A stretch of 64,000 nt of DNA from Micromonospora phaseoli (GCF_900109115.1 NZ_FNYV01000001.1:509003-573002); one strand, 5' to 3'. Shown: positions 36,046 to 45,266, counted from the stretch's first letter. Numbers and translations are program-made. Notes: a model not told the origin generated them from the letters alone.

Positions 36046-36225
36046 TCACGTCCCGGACTTGTCCTGCTTCCAGTGCAGGGGGCCGGGCAGGTCGACCCGG
36101 TGTGCCTTTGCTCGGGAGTTCCAGGACCACCGACCGATCTTGATGCTCCAGGACGAGAAGCCGTTCTGCGTGAAGTGCAGGATCAGCGGCCCAAACTTCT
36201 TGCGCTTGCGCAACATGACACCCAT
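36046..36225 (-). CDS. Small basic DUF4236-like protein
   Basis: 59 residues. It begins GVMLRKRKKFGPLILHFTQNG and is rich in Lys, Arg, Trp and Ser; the layout resembles DUF4236-type small proteins (RKSFKxGP...). AAGGGAG lies six bases before the ATG. Function unknown. GC at third positions is lower than in its neighbours. Confidence 0.65.
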   Translation of the reverse strand: MGVMLRKRKKFGPLILHFTQNGFSSWSIKIGRWSWNSRAKAHRVDLPGPLHWKQDKSGT

Positions 36226-36311
36226 CGCGGGCTCCCTTCGTCGTGTCCCCCTGCGGGCTCGAAGATGCCCTGAACGCCGATTCGGCAAACCAGGGCAGTC
36301 CGCAGTGGAAG

Positions 36312-36767
36312 TCAGCGGGGTTCCCAGGCGTCGGGCACTGTGGTCAGCCGCCGGACGTGGGCGGGCAGCCGGCCGCCGACCAGGTCCGCCAGGCTTACCT
36401 CGTCGACCACCCGGCGCAGCGCCGCGCGGACCGCCACCCAGAACTCCGGCAGGTGCTGGGCCACCCCTTCGTACCTCGTCTCCTCCGGCCGCATCCCGCG
36501 GACGCCGGCCAGCGGCCCCTCCACCGCCCGCAGCACCGCCCCGATGGTCACCTCGCCGGGCGGCCGGGCCAGCGCGTAGCCACCCTCGGCACCCCGTTGG
36601 GCCCGGACGATGCCGGCCCGGCGCAGGTCGGCCAGGACCGCTTCGAGGAACTTGCGGGGCATGTCCTGCTCCACGGAGATGGCCTGAGTGGAAAGCAGTG
36701 ACGGGTACGCGGCGGCGAGGCTCAGCGCTGCCCGTACCGCGTAGTCGCCACGCGCGGAGATCTGCAC
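36312..36767 (-). CDS. Rrf2-family transcriptional regulator
   Basis: 151 residues from a GTG at the usual family N-terminus (QISARGDYAVRAALSLA). Winged helix: ISVEQDMPRKFLEAVLADLRRAGIVRAQRGAEGGYALARP. The Cys residues that bind Fe-S clusters in IscR, NsrR and RsrR are absent, so it is probably not an Fe-S sensor. An ATG at 36791 would add eight residues; GGAGGA is only one base from the GTG, so the true start is uncertain. Confidence 0.87.
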   Translation of the reverse strand: MQISARGDYAVRAALSLAAAYPSLLSTQAISVEQDMPRKFLEAVLADLRRAGIVRAQRGAEGGYALARPPGEVTIGAVLRAVEGPLAGVRGMRPEETRYEGVAQHLPEFWVAVRAALRRVVDEVSLADLVGGRLPAHVRRLTTVPDAWEPR

Positions 36768-36847
36768 TCCTCCATCATGCCGAACCCGCACCGGCCGGTG
36801 CGCCTGCCGGCCGACTCAGCACCCGCCCGGCGCTACCGAGATCCCCG

Positions 36848-37744
36848 TCATCTCCGGTGGGCGTCGCTGCGCGCGTCGACGGGTGGGCGGGGGCGCACCA
36901 TCGGAGCCGGTGCGGGTTGCTCCCGGGCGGCCCGGAACGCCCCCGGGCTGACCCCGACCTCACGGGTGAAGAAGCGGCCGAAGTTGGTCGGCTCGCTGAA
37001 GCCGAGCTGCCGGCCGATCCGGGCGATCGGCTCGTCGGTGGCGGCGAGCAGCCGGCTGGCCTGGAGCGCGACCCGCTCGTCCACCACCTGCTTGGCGCTG
37101 CGCCCGCTCACCGCCAGGCAGGCTCGGGTGAGGGTACGCACCGAGCAGCCCAGCCGGTCGGCGTAGTCCTCGACCCGCCGGGTGTGTTGGTAGCCGCGCT
37201 CCACCTCCCGGCGCAACCGGTGGAAGGTGTCCTCCTCCGGACGCGCCACCCGCCCCGCCCCGGACGGCAGCATGCCGAGTCGCAGCAGCAGCACGCTCAA
37301 CTGGTGCCGCAGCAGGCTGCGGGCGGCCGGGGTGCCCTGATGCCGGCGGGAGTCGACGGTCAGTTGGCTCACCTCGTTGATGACCGCGTCCTCGTCCTCG
37401 CCGGCGAGCTGAACCCAGGTCGGCACGTCGTCGTCGACGTCCAGCCCGTGCAGCGCCTCCGGATGCCAGCGGACCACCGTGGCGGTCAGCCTGGGCACCG
37501 CGCAGCGCAACACCTGCCCGGCCCGTACCCGCAGCAGGGTGCCGGGCCGACAGGGCAGTGCACGGAAGTCCACCTCGGCGAGACCGTGACCACCCGTGGT
37601 CAACACGATCAACTCGCGGTCGAGCAGCACGTGGCGCCGCCACTCAGGGTCAGAAGTAAGGTCACACAGCGTGACTGTATCGATCTCGGCCGGACCGGCT
37701 CCGGCGGCGGGCAGGGCCGTGGCGAGGTGACCGGGAGGGACCAT
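36848..37744 (-). CDS. AraC-family transcriptional regulator
   Basis: 298 residues: an N-terminal cupin-like effector domain and two C-terminal helix-turn-helices (VEDYADRLGCSVRTLTRACLAVSGRS and PIARIGRQLGFSEPTNFGRFFTREVGVSPGAFR). Divergent from the SDR gene at 37994. A GTG at 37747 directly precedes the ATG. The effector is unknown. Confidence 0.88.
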   Translation of the reverse strand: MVPPGHLATALPAAGAGPAEIDTVTLCDLTSDPEWRRHVLLDRELIVLTTGGHGLAEVDFRALPCRPGTLLRVRAGQVLRCAVPRLTATVVRWHPEALHGLDVDDDVPTWVQLAGEDEDAVINEVSQLTVDSRRHQGTPAARSLLRHQLSVLLLRLGMLPSGAGRVARPEEDTFHRLRREVERGYQHTRRVEDYADRLGCSVRTLTRACLAVSGRSAKQVVDERVALQASRLLAATDEPIARIGRQLGFSEPTNFGRFFTREVGVSPGAFRAAREQPAPAPMVRPRPPVDARSDAHRR

Positions 37745-37895
37745 CACCTGCGACGTTAGCCCGCAACGGGCCCGGACGCATCTCTGCGGTCGCCGTGGCG
37801 TCCCACCGTCCCCGGTCTGCCGGTCCAGTTCCGCTGCCGCCCCGGAGTGGCTTCCGGCGAGCGGGGTTGTCCCCGGCGCGACCGGACGGTTACGT

Positions 37896-37907
37896 TACCG
37901 AGCGGTA
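37896..37907. promoter_or_regulatory. TACCG-N2-CGGTA palindrome upstream of the SDR gene
   Basis: A perfect 12-bp inverted repeat lies 87 bases before the SDR start. TACCGNNCGGTA sites are typical of TetR-type regulators of lipid genes, though no TetR gene is adjacent; the divergent AraC protein could instead act nearby. Confidence 0.4.
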
Positions 37908-37993
37908 GTGATCTGGTCGTCGTGGCGCCCGAGCGGTCAGTGGCGACGGCCCCGACAACCGGCCAGGTCCGGCCGGTCCGTGAGGGGATGGGC

Positions 37994-38770
37994 ATGCAGG
38001 ATCTGTTCTCGGTCGACGGCAAAACCGTCCTGATTACCGGTGGTTCGCGGGGAATCGGGTTGATGATCGCCCGTGGCTTCGTCGCCGCCGGCGCACACGT
38101 CATCATCTCCTCGCGCAAGGCGGACGTCTGCGAGGCCGTCGCGAAGGAGTTGTCCGCCCACGGCAGCTGCGAGGCGATCCCCGCCGACCTCGGCGCTGAC
38201 GAGGGCGCGCAGCAGCTCGCCGCGGCGGTCCGGGACCGGTACGACCGGCTCGACGTGCTGGTCAACAATGCCGGCGCGACCTGGGGCGCGCCGCTGGAGG
38301 GTTATCCCGAGAGCGCCTTCGACAAGCTGTGGGCGGTCAACGTGAAGGCCGTCTTCCGGCTCACCACCGCACTGCTGCCCGCCCTGCGGGCCGCCGCCGC
38401 CCCCGACGACCCGGCGCGCGTGATCAACATCGGCTCGATCGACGGCATCCGCGTCCCGTCCATGGAGGTGTACGCGTACTCGGCCACCAAGGCGGCGGTG
38501 CACATGCTGACCCGCAGCCTGGCCCACCAGCTGGCCGGCGAGCAGATCACCGTCAACGCCATCGCGCCGGGACCGTTCGAGAGCAAGATGATGGCCTTCG
38601 CGCTGGACGACGCGGACTCCCGGGCGGCCATCGAGACCCAGGTGCCGCTCGGCCGGATCGGCCGCCCCGAGGACATGGCCGGCACGGCGATCTACCTGGC
38701 GTCCCGGGCCGGCGCCTACCTGACCGGCGCGGTGATCCCCGTCGACGGCGGCATCACCACCCACGGCTGA
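37994..38770 (+). CDS. Classical short-chain dehydrogenase/reductase (FabG-like)
   Basis: 258 residues. Rossmann motif TGGSRGIG, NNAG in LVNNAGATWG, catalytic YSATK near residue 161-165, and C-terminal LTGAVIPVDGGITTHG. NADPH or NADH-dependent ketone/alcohol conversion; substrate unknown. The ATG at 37994 is favoured because GAGGGG lies six bases upstream; ATG 37988 has no spacing, and the frame open from 37847 lacks coding character. Confidence 0.92.
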   Translation: MQDLFSVDGKTVLITGGSRGIGLMIARGFVAAGAHVIISSRKADVCEAVAKELSAHGSCEAIPADLGADEGAQQLAAAVRDRYDRLDVLVNNAGATWGAPLEGYPESAFDKLWAVNVKAVFRLTTALLPALRAAAAPDDPARVINIGSIDGIRVPSMEVYAYSATKAAVHMLTRSLAHQLAGEQITVNAIAPGPFESKMMAFALDDADSRAAIETQVPLGRIGRPEDMAGTAIYLASRAGAYLTGAVIPVDGGITTHG

Positions 38771-38911
38771 TCCGGCGATCCACCGGTGCGGCGGCTGGGC
38801 CGGGTCTGGGCCGGGTCGCCTGGTGGGGCGGTCGAGGCTGTCCGCGTACTTCTGGACAGGCCGGGGCCGCGCGGACTCGGCAGTGCCGCGCGGCCCGGTG
38901 GTTCGCGGAGG

Positions 38912-39343
38912 TCAGCGACCGGCGAGCAGCCGGTTCACCGCCGTGTCGACGTCCAGGTGCTCGGCCTCGCGACCGCGCGGGACGACGACGTAGGTCCGCC
39001 GCAGGAAGCGCACCAGCACGCTGCGCGGCACCTCGAACAGGGCGTTGCCGTCCGGCGACGACAGCGCCAGCGCGACGAAATCGCCGCGCGGGGTGGCCCA
39101 GGGCCAGACCCGCACGTCTCCGATGCCCGCCGGCTCGTCGAGCCCGGTGACCAGCAGTTCGCGGGCGAAGGACCAGCTCACCGCCTCGCCGCCGGCCGAT
39201 TCGGCATGAAACAGGACGTGGACCGCATACGGGTCAGCAGGGTCGTAGCGCAGACTGGCGCGCACCGGCAAGGCGGTGGCGTCAGGTGCGACTAGCCTCA
39301 GCGACGTCTCGACCTCGACGGTCGTCGGTCGAATGACACTCAT
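38912..39343 (-). CDS. SsgA-family sporulation/cell-division protein (SsgB-like)
   Basis: 143 residues. SsgA-like-protein signature: LRYDPADPYAVHVLFHAE, then WSFARELLVTGL, GDVRVWP and LSSPDGNALFEVPRSVLVRFL. SsgB marks septum sites and recruits FtsZ in sporulating actinomycetes; the sequence fits SsgB better than SsgA, but paralogues are hard to separate. GGGGAG lies eight bases before the ATG. Confidence 0.92.
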   Translation of the reverse strand: MSVIRPTTVEVETSLRLVAPDATALPVRASLRYDPADPYAVHVLFHAESAGGEAVSWSFARELLVTGLDEPAGIGDVRVWPWATPRGDFVALALSSPDGNALFEVPRSVLVRFLRRTYVVVPRGREAEHLDVDTAVNRLLAGR

Positions 39344-39915
39344 GAACGTTCTCCCCCCGGCACCGCTGCGGAACGCGCGTGTCCCGCTTTTCCCATACTC
39401 AGCCGCTACTCCTGGCTACGCTCCGCCATGCGCTGACTTCACCCAGTGGTGGGAAGGGAGTCGGAAGGACCACGTGAACGTGAAAATTCATCTAGGATTT
39501 CCGGTTCTGCCCAGTGGGTTCATTCCGCCCGGCATCGGGTTTGTTGAGTGCTCGACTTACTCCGGTAACGTCCAGTCGGCCGTTGCAGTGACGGGCCCGC
39601 GCAACACTGGGGGGTGAAATGGTCAAGAAGCGATCCTCAGTGGAGCCGATGACCGCCCGGGATCCGTCGAACGTCACGGGTCGCGCAACCGAACAGCGGG
39701 GGTACGGGGTGCCGAAGGAGCAGGGCGATCGGCGTGGCCGTTCGGTGGTCGATCGCGGCCGGGCGGGCCAACGCGGCCAGGTGGCCGGGGGTCGGCCCGG
39801 ACGGAAGGGACGCGGCCATGCCGAGGGGAATGGATCCACCGGACGGGGTAAACCGTTAGGGCAGGGTGATCACGGTGGGGTGACCGGAGCCGCGGAGCGT
39901 CAGGGGGGTGTAGCC
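39344..39915. other. 572-base non-coding stretch
   Basis: It holds the SsgB-like promoter side and a locally AT-rich patch (39475-39580) that could carry promoters. An ATG at 39619 with a good ribosome-binding site opens the frame of the next gene, but the added 99 codons are Gly/Arg-rich with weak third-position bias. Confidence 0.5.
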
Positions 39916-40332
39916 GTGTCAGAGCGCCGCGAACCGCCGCTCTGGCGGCAGCGGATATCCACCACCCTTGCGCTGATCCGCGCCAATCCCACCGGGCGCG
40001 TCGCACTCAAGATCATGATAGGGGTGCTCGGTGCCCTCGTGGTCACCATCGGCATCGCGCTCATCCCGCTGCCCGGTCCCGGCTGGCTGCTCGTTATCGC
40101 CGGCCTGGGCATCTGGGCCGTGGAGTTCCACTGGGCCAAGCGGCTCCTCGCCTTCACCCGCCGCCACGTCCACGGCTGGACGGCCTGGGTCAAGAAACAG
40201 TCGCTCGCCGTACGCCTGGTGATCGGCTCGGTCGGCCTCGTCTTCGTCGGCGCCGTCGCCCTGATGTCGATCAAGTACAGCCTGGGCATCGACGTGATCG
40301 CCCAGGTGCTGCGCTACCTCGCCACGAACTGA
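39916..40332 (+). CDS. PGPGW-family transmembrane protein (TIGR02611-like)
   Basis: 138 residues. Two hydrophobic spans surround LIPLPGPGWLLVIAGLGIWAVEF, the PGPGW motif, followed by a basic amphipathic segment and a third span near the end. Function unknown. The GTG at 39916 is preceded by CAGGGGGG; a start at 39619 remains possible. Confidence 0.87.
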   Translation: MSERREPPLWRQRISTTLALIRANPTGRVALKIMIGVLGALVVTIGIALIPLPGPGWLLVIAGLGIWAVEFHWAKRLLAFTRRHVHGWTAWVKKQSLAVRLVIGSVGLVFVGAVALMSIKYSLGIDVIAQVLRYLATN

Positions 40333-40382
40333 CCCCGGGTTCGCGCTCCGATCGCCGGATCGGGTAGAGTCGTCCGCGCTGA

Positions 40383-40457
40383 GGGCGATTAGCTCAGCGG
40401 GAGAGCGCTTCGTTCACACCGAAGAGGTCACTGGTTCGATCCCAGTATCGCCCACCA
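40383..40457 (+). tRNA. tRNA-Val (anticodon CAC), CCA encoded
   Basis: Acceptor GGGCGAT pairs with ATCGCCC; the anticodon stem CTTCG/CGAAG encloses loop TTCACAC, giving anticodon CAC (Val, GTG codons). The T-loop GTTCGAT is standard and the discriminator A is followed by CCA in the DNA. The 3' 43 nt serve as the left attachment site of an integrated element. Confidence 0.97.
40413..40455. repeat. attL: 3' part of tRNA-Val
   Basis: The 43 bases from the anticodon loop to the first C of CCA are identical to 53007-53049. The repeat spans anticodon stem, variable loop, T arm and acceptor 3' strand, which is the standard integration target of tyrosine integrases. Confidence 0.93.
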
Positions 40458-40474
40458 TCGATATGTGCAGGTCA

Positions 40475-40509
40475 GAAGCTCGTTACCGGAAGGGTCGGTA
40501 ACGAGCTTC
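40475..40509. terminator. Hairpin 18 bases after tRNA-Val
   Basis: GAAGCTCGTTACCG (40475-40488) pairs perfectly with 40496-40509 around GAAGGGT. Being inside the island, it now ends the tRNA transcript with element-derived sequence. Confidence 0.75.
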
Positions 40510-40529
40510 CTCGCTGTCACCCCTTAAAT

Positions 40530-40551
40530 TGGGAGCAGTTTGGGAGCAGGC
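40530..40551. repeat. Left double GGGAGCA motif (possible integrase arm site)
   Basis: Two TGGGAGCAG copies 11 bases apart; the same arrangement recurs at 52871-52892 with 18 of 22 bases identical. Placement near both element ends suggests arm-type binding sites, though remnants of coding sequence are possible. Confidence 0.5.
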
Positions 40552-40731
40552 TGGCGATGACGCGGGCCGGGCGAATCGACGCAGCCGGCGACATGATCGG
40601 TGCCTGGCGGCGCTGGGCGCCTGTGGTGGCCCGGTTCTCATTCCGCACGTGCCACCTCGTGCCGAGCTACACGACATCAGACGACGGCGAGGCGGCGGAT
40701 CGGTGACCACTCAGGTTGGTTGGATGGCCGA

Positions 40732-41118
40732 ATGGACTACCGAAAGCTCTTCGCGGACGTGCATCGGCGCCCGGGGATGTTCACGCTGGACGGTTCGTTC
40801 CACGACTTCACGGTCTTTATCCGGGGCTGTGATGCCGGCAACGACTGGCAGCTGCTTGCAGGCTTCAGGGAGTGGCTGGTGACCCGCTGCGGGCGCGGAG
40901 ACAACCTGATCTGGGAGGCGCTGGTGCTGCACCAGGCGTTCCCGGATGGGCAACCGCAGCGCGAGCAGCTTGAGGCGGAGGTCGAGCTCAACCGGGTGGC
41001 TGTCGAAGCGCTGTTTCGGCTGCTTGATGAGTATCTGCAGCGACGAACAGAGCATGGCGGCCTGGCTGACATCTTCGATGAGTACGTGACCTGGCGAAAG
41101 GCACAGAGCTGGTCGTGA
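40732..41118 (+). CDS. Hypothetical protein
   Basis: 128 residues, acidic and soluble. It begins MDYRKLFADVHRRPGMFTLDGSFHDF and has a helical C-terminal half. I do not recognise a named family. No strong ribosome-binding site precedes the ATG. First gene inside the island after attL. Confidence 0.7.
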   Translation: MDYRKLFADVHRRPGMFTLDGSFHDFTVFIRGCDAGNDWQLLAGFREWLVTRCGRGDNLIWEALVLHQAFPDGQPQREQLEAEVELNRVAVEALFRLLDEYLQRRTEHGGLADIFDEYVTWRKAQSWS

Positions 41119-41287
41119 TTTATGCAGCGGCGGTGTCTTGCCGCGCCGCGAATGCCTTGCAGGGTCGTATCGCTGGCCGGTGGCCAGGCAGTGATACAGA
41201 CAGCCGAGGAGCCGGTTGAACAGGTTGCGTAATGCGGCGGGGTGCCGGTCGCGTGGGCGGCGAGAACTCAGGCCGGTGCGCGGCCGG
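41119..41287 (-). pseudogene. IS110-like transposase C-terminal remnant
   Basis: Read from about 41262 down, one frame gives HPAALRNLFNRLLGCLYHCL and then ATGQRYD, which resembles the C-terminal Ser-region of IS110-family transposases (ALRxLxNRLVGxLHGCL). There is no N-terminal half or intact frame, and no obvious insertion ends. Assignment rests on a short match. Confidence 0.45.
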
Positions 41288-41841
41288 ATGCACCAGCACC
41301 GGCCACAGATAGTGCACCGCTGCGAGATTAGCGATCGCGACCAACCATCGGGCGCTGGGATTGCGGTTCAGCCCGCACTCGATCGCTTCCGTATCCAGTC
41401 GGATCAACTGCGAGGTGCTGACCGCCTTGACCGTACGCGGAACACCCGAGTTCATCGCGCGAGTCTCTTCCCCCTCCCGAGACGACCTCAGACGCAGGCG
41501 GACGCCTGCTTCTGCGAAACGCCGCCACCCTGTCCCAAAGTGGGTTCGCCACCCGCCGGGGGGGGCGAGCCCACTTCGCGCTTCAGGATGGACAAATGCC
41601 ATGATGGCGCGGCCCACAAGCATTTCCTGAGCGCCCCACCGTCCTCGTCCGTCTGGACGATCGAGGGCATCCGCGGACTGGGCGCGGTTACCGACGTCGC
41701 CACCACCGGAGAGCTCTTCGGCAGGTCCCGAAGGCGTCGACCTTCGAAGGTTCAGGTCATCGCCCCGGGATGCGCGCTCGCTCATGCCGATGACCGGATG
41801 TAGGGGATTCAACCGGACGGAAGTGCCGAGCAGCGACGGAT
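41288..41841. other. Gene-free stretch with an inverted repeat
   Basis: No convincing gene. AAGTGGGTTCGCC (41538-41550) pairs at 12 of 13 positions with 41564-41576 across a G-rich loop. Open frames on both strands lack coding bias; probably decayed sequence linked to the transposase remnant. Confidence 0.5.
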
Positions 41842-42297
41842 CTACGGGCCGCTCGGCGATGCGGTTGTCGGTGCTTCGTCGCGACGAGGCAGCCGGTCAG
41901 GCTCAGGCAGGGAACGAAACAATGCCGGCAATGCGCCAAACACGAGCAGAAGGCCGCCCAGCTCGCTGATCCCGACCCATGCGATGCCGTCATGCTCCTC
42001 AGGTGCGCGGTTGGTGGGAGAGCCGACCCAGTCTCTGATTTGCCAGACGCCCACGTGGACGGCGTCCTCGCCACTGCTGGCATGCAGGTCGCCCAACCGT
42101 GACGAGGACTCCGCCAAAATGTGCACCCCTAGCTCCTCGTGCATCTCACGCGCGAGGGCCTGTAGTTCCGACTCACCCGCTTCGACGTGCCCCCCGGGCA
42201 GATCCCAGAGGTCCGGGTATGCCCGGCGGGTCGGGCTGCGGTGTACCAGCAGGACCGCGCCGTTCTCCACGAGTGCGCCGCAAACGACGACATGCAT
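41842..42297 (-). CDS. NUDIX hydrolase
   Basis: 151 residues. The complete Nudix box runs from G36 to V58 (G36, E42, R50-E51, E54-E55, G57). These enzymes split nucleoside diphosphates linked to another group, such as ADP-ribose or oxidised nucleotides; specificity is not readable. Start at the MHVVVCGAL codon; an upstream in-frame extension to 42348 is not needed. Divergent from the methyltransferase. Confidence 0.9.
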   Translation of the reverse strand: MHVVVCGALVENGAVLLVHRSPTRRAYPDLWDLPGGHVEAGESELQALAREMHEELGVHILAESSSRLGDLHASSGEDAVHVGVWQIRDWVGSPTNRAPEEHDGIAWVGISELGGLLLVFGALPALFRSLPEPDRLPRRDEAPTTASPSGP

Positions 42298-42497
42298 GAC
42301 GGGATTGGAGCACAGGGATAGGACAAGCTCGCTCCAGCCAGAGGGCACGCGCAGACATCCGGCTCTGCCGTGATCGGGTCGTTACACAATGCAACTTCGG
42401 CTGTGGGTGGAGTCGAACGTTCCCTTCTGTGTTCAGCTCGGCGTCCTGAGGTAGATTCGCCGCCGCGACGGCCGACGACGGGGAGGGCCAGCGGGGG

Positions 42498-43157
42498 ATG
42501 GACGCCAGTACCGAGGAACTGCGGGACGCGCACAATGTGCTGTCGGAGTGGTATGCGGAGAACCTGGTCGGGGTGCTGGAGAGCATGCCGGTCGAGCGGG
42601 CGATGCTCGACCTGTTCGCCGAGCTGACCTCGGCCGTGGGTGCGGAGGTCGCGGACGTGGGCTGCGGCACCGGGCGACTTCTTCCGTACCTCGCGGGCCG
42701 GGGCCTGTCGCCGCGCGGGGTGGATCTGTCGCCAGGGATGGTGGAGGTGGCGCGGCGGGAGCATCCGGGTTTCGAGTACGACGTCGCCGATCTGCGGGAG
42801 CTGCCGTTCGGGGACGCGTCGCTGGCCGGGGTGGTGTGCTGGTATTCGTTGATCTTCCTGGCGCCGGACGCCCGGGTACGGGCGTTCGCCGAGCTGGCCC
42901 GAGTCGTGCGGCCGGGCGGCTACCTGGTGGCGGCGTTCAAGCACGGCGACGGGACCGGGCATCGTAACGGTCCCGGTAGCCGCGTCGGCAGTCTTGGCAT
43001 CGACTTCGATCGGTACTGGCTCTCGGCCCGGGAAATGGAGGACCGCTTCACCGCCGCCGGTTTCGCCCTGGTTTTCCAGGGCAGCACCCCACCCGAAGAG
43101 GCAGAGCCCCCGTACGGGTACATGCTGGTCCGCAGGACCGGCTCCGCGAACGCGTAG
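42498..43157 (+). CDS. Class I SAM-dependent methyltransferase
   Basis: 219 residues. Motif I VADVGCGTGRLLPYLA, motif II acidic GVDLSPGMVEVARR, then DLRELPFGDASLAGVVCWYSLIFL and ELARVVRPGGYLVAAF. Substrate unknown. GGGGAGGG lies about ten bases before the ATG. Its GC bias is closer to the chromosome than most of the island. Confidence 0.9.
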   Translation: MDASTEELRDAHNVLSEWYAENLVGVLESMPVERAMLDLFAELTSAVGAEVADVGCGTGRLLPYLAGRGLSPRGVDLSPGMVEVARREHPGFEYDVADLRELPFGDASLAGVVCWYSLIFLAPDARVRAFAELARVVRPGGYLVAAFKHGDGTGHRNGPGSRVGSLGIDFDRYWLSAREMEDRFTAAGFALVFQGSTPPEEAEPPYGYMLVRRTGSANA

Positions 43158-43443
43158 TGCGCGGATTTGCCGCGGAGCGTGCGCGCCGGCCATCGCGGGT
43201 CGCGCGGCGTGATCCTCGAGCGGGTGGCGTCGGCGCACACTCGTGCGAGAGTGGTATGCCTCCCGACTTGTCGTCGACCAGAGGCACTGAGTCTCTCAGT
43301 CGTCAACAGCGCGCGGCTCTCTGTCGCTGGGTACGTGCCAACGTGCTTCGTGAACCGCAGTACCGAACATCAGTTGGAGGCCACCCCGGACACAGGCGGC
43401 GGCGGGAGCCTCGTTTGTGGACGCCTGACGGTAGCCTCATATT

Positions 43444-44385
43444 GTGATCAACAACGCGAGGGTGGCAGTCGTCGGTGTAGGCAACAACACGTCGGCACTG
43501 GTACAGGGAATCAACCTCTATCGCAGCACCGGTAGCTTGGTTGGCGTCCATCAGCCCCGGTTGAACGGGCTGGGCGTTGGCGATATCGACCTCGTCGCAG
43601 CCTTTGCCCTCTCCGAAGGCAAGGTCGGCAAGGATCTCCACCACGCGATCTTCGCGCCGCCGAACAACTTCCCTCGCTTGGATGCGGACCTTGCCCCATC
43701 GGGCGTGAACGTGCAGCGAGGGCTGACGGACTCGACAGAGATCCAGCGGGTGACAGAGGCGCTGAGGGGTTCAGAGGTTCTGCTCTACTCCGCGCCGAGT
43801 GGCCGGCCCGATACCGCGCGAGCCTATGCGGAGGCCGCCCTGCTAGCGGGTGTGGCATTCGTCAACACCACTGCAGACCCGATCGCACGGGACTCGTCGC
43901 TGCTCAAGCGCTTCGAGCAAGCAGGTCTACCGCTCATCGGCGATGACCTGGCCAGCCAGTTCGGTACCTCCGTCGTTCACAAAGCCTTGCTGCATCTGCT
44001 GCAGGAGCGCGGCTTGACCTTGGTCAGCTCTTATCAGGTCAACCTGGGAGGGACCGAAGACTTCCGCAACCTAACCGAGAACTCCAACGGCAAGAAGCGG
44101 TCCAAGATGAACGCTCTGGGCTCCGATAAGGTCGAACTGGCTCCCCTGGGGTACCTGCCTCACCTGAAATCACACAAAGTTGCTCACATCAACATCGAGG
44201 CACAGGGATGGGGCGAAACGGCGGTGAGCTTGGACATCCGGCTCAAGGTCCACGACCCGAGCGGCGCCGCCGGTGTCAACATCGATCTCATCCGCACTGC
44301 CGTTACCGCTCTGCGGTCAGGTCGCGGTGGCTACACGGCCGAAGCGACGCGGCATCTGAAGTCTCCGCCCGGGACGCCGGTCTGA
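43444..44385 (+). CDS. Myo-inositol-1-phosphate synthase-like protein, short form
   Basis: 313 residues, about 50 shorter than typical actinobacterial Ino1. The NAD-binding start VAVVGVGNNTSALVQGINLY and the later LVSSYQVNLGGTEDFRNL match the family, and KKRSKMNAL keeps catalytic-type Lys residues. The conserved DDIKSQ segment reads DDLASQ, losing its Lys, so activity on glucose 6-phosphate is uncertain. A TAGCCT box ends six bases before the GTG (leaderless). GC is lower than the genome average, consistent with acquisition on the island. Confidence 0.82.
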   Translation: MINNARVAVVGVGNNTSALVQGINLYRSTGSLVGVHQPRLNGLGVGDIDLVAAFALSEGKVGKDLHHAIFAPPNNFPRLDADLAPSGVNVQRGLTDSTEIQRVTEALRGSEVLLYSAPSGRPDTARAYAEAALLAGVAFVNTTADPIARDSSLLKRFEQAGLPLIGDDLASQFGTSVVHKALLHLLQERGLTLVSSYQVNLGGTEDFRNLTENSNGKKRSKMNALGSDKVELAPLGYLPHLKSHKVAHINIEAQGWGETAVSLDIRLKVHDPSGAAGVNIDLIRTAVTALRSGRGGYTAEATRHLKSPPGTPV

Positions 44386-44689
44386 CTCCGTGACTTCGCG
44401 GGGGCGAATACCGAACGCGCCGCGGCTTACGCCGCGCGGGGCACTGTGGCCGCACGCATCCGAATTGCCGCGTACCGCTCGCTACCGGGTCCGTGTCTGG
44501 GCCGCCCTTCGGGCGGCACGTGGCCGCTCCCAATCCCGCCAGCTACACCGCACCGCGCGGGGGTTCCAACAGTGCACGGATCTAGCCGCAGATCGTGCGG
44601 CGGGAGCTTTCGATCTGTCCGGATGAAGTAGCTGCGCGGTTGGCGACGGTGGGCCGGCACGCCGTCGTCTGGTGTGCCAGGATCCTGCT
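44386..44689. other. Gene-free stretch with hairpin and GATCTGC-type palindrome
   Basis: No gene. GCCGCCC-TTC-GGGCGGC forms a short hairpin near 44500-44516, a possible terminator for the synthase-like gene, and GATCTAGCCGCAGATC is at 44579-44594. Confidence 0.5.
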
Positions 44690-45199
44690 GTGGTCGTGAT
44701 CGAGATTGTGATGGGTGACATCACGCGGGAGCACGTGGACGCCATCGTCACGGCCGCGAACGAGTCGCTACTCGGCGGTGGTGGCGTCGACGGCGCGGTC
44801 CACCGCGCTGCCGGGCCTCGCCTGGCGCAGGCTGGAGGTGCGATCGGCCCCTGCGAGCCGGGAGACGCAGTGGCTACCCCGGCGTTCGACCTCGACCCAC
44901 CGGTGCGGCACATCATCCATGCTGTCGGGCCGATCTGGGAAGGCGGCGATCACGGTGAGGCCGACCTTCTGGCCTCCTGCTACTGCAGGAGCCTGCAGGT
45001 CGCCGACGAACTCGGCGCCCGCAGCATCGCCTTCCCGGCCATCGCCACCGGCGTGTACGGCTTCCCCGCCGACCAGGCCGCCCGGATCGCCGTAGCAACG
45101 ATCAGGTCCACTTCGACAAACGTCCAACTTGCAAGACTCGTCGCATTCGACGACGACACCCGAAAGCACCTACAAGCCGCAGTGACAGCCACTGGCTGA
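44690..45199 (+). CDS. Macrodomain protein (O-acetyl-ADP-ribose deacetylase-like)
   Basis: 169 residues. [40 protein letters not shown] is split here as the ADP-ribose loop (residues about 3-42), followed by HIIHAVGP and [13 protein letters not shown], the second phosphate loop. MacroD-type members hydrolyse O-acetyl-ADP-ribose or remove ADP-ribose from proteins. The usual Asn of VNAAN is Thr (VTAAN). GTG 44690 follows a CAGGAT box by seven bases; GTG 44672 and 44696 are alternatives. Confidence 0.9.
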   Translation: MVVIEIVMGDITREHVDAIVTAANESLLGGGGVDGAVHRAAGPRLAQAGGAIGPCEPGDAVATPAFDLDPPVRHIIHAVGPIWEGGDHGEADLLASCYCRSLQVADELGARSIAFPAIATGVYGFPADQAARIAVATIRSTSTNVQLARLVAFDDDTRKHLQAAVTATG

Positions 45200-45266
45200 C
45201 CCATCTGGATCTGCCGCAGATCGTCGAGTTGTCGCCCGGCGCGAATCGTGGATCGATGCAGGGAAG

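Noticed and set aside
39619-39915. Upstream start for the PGPGW protein
   Set aside because: A plausible ribosome-binding site exists, but the added 99 codons are Gly/Arg-rich with weaker third-position GC; kept as an alternative only.
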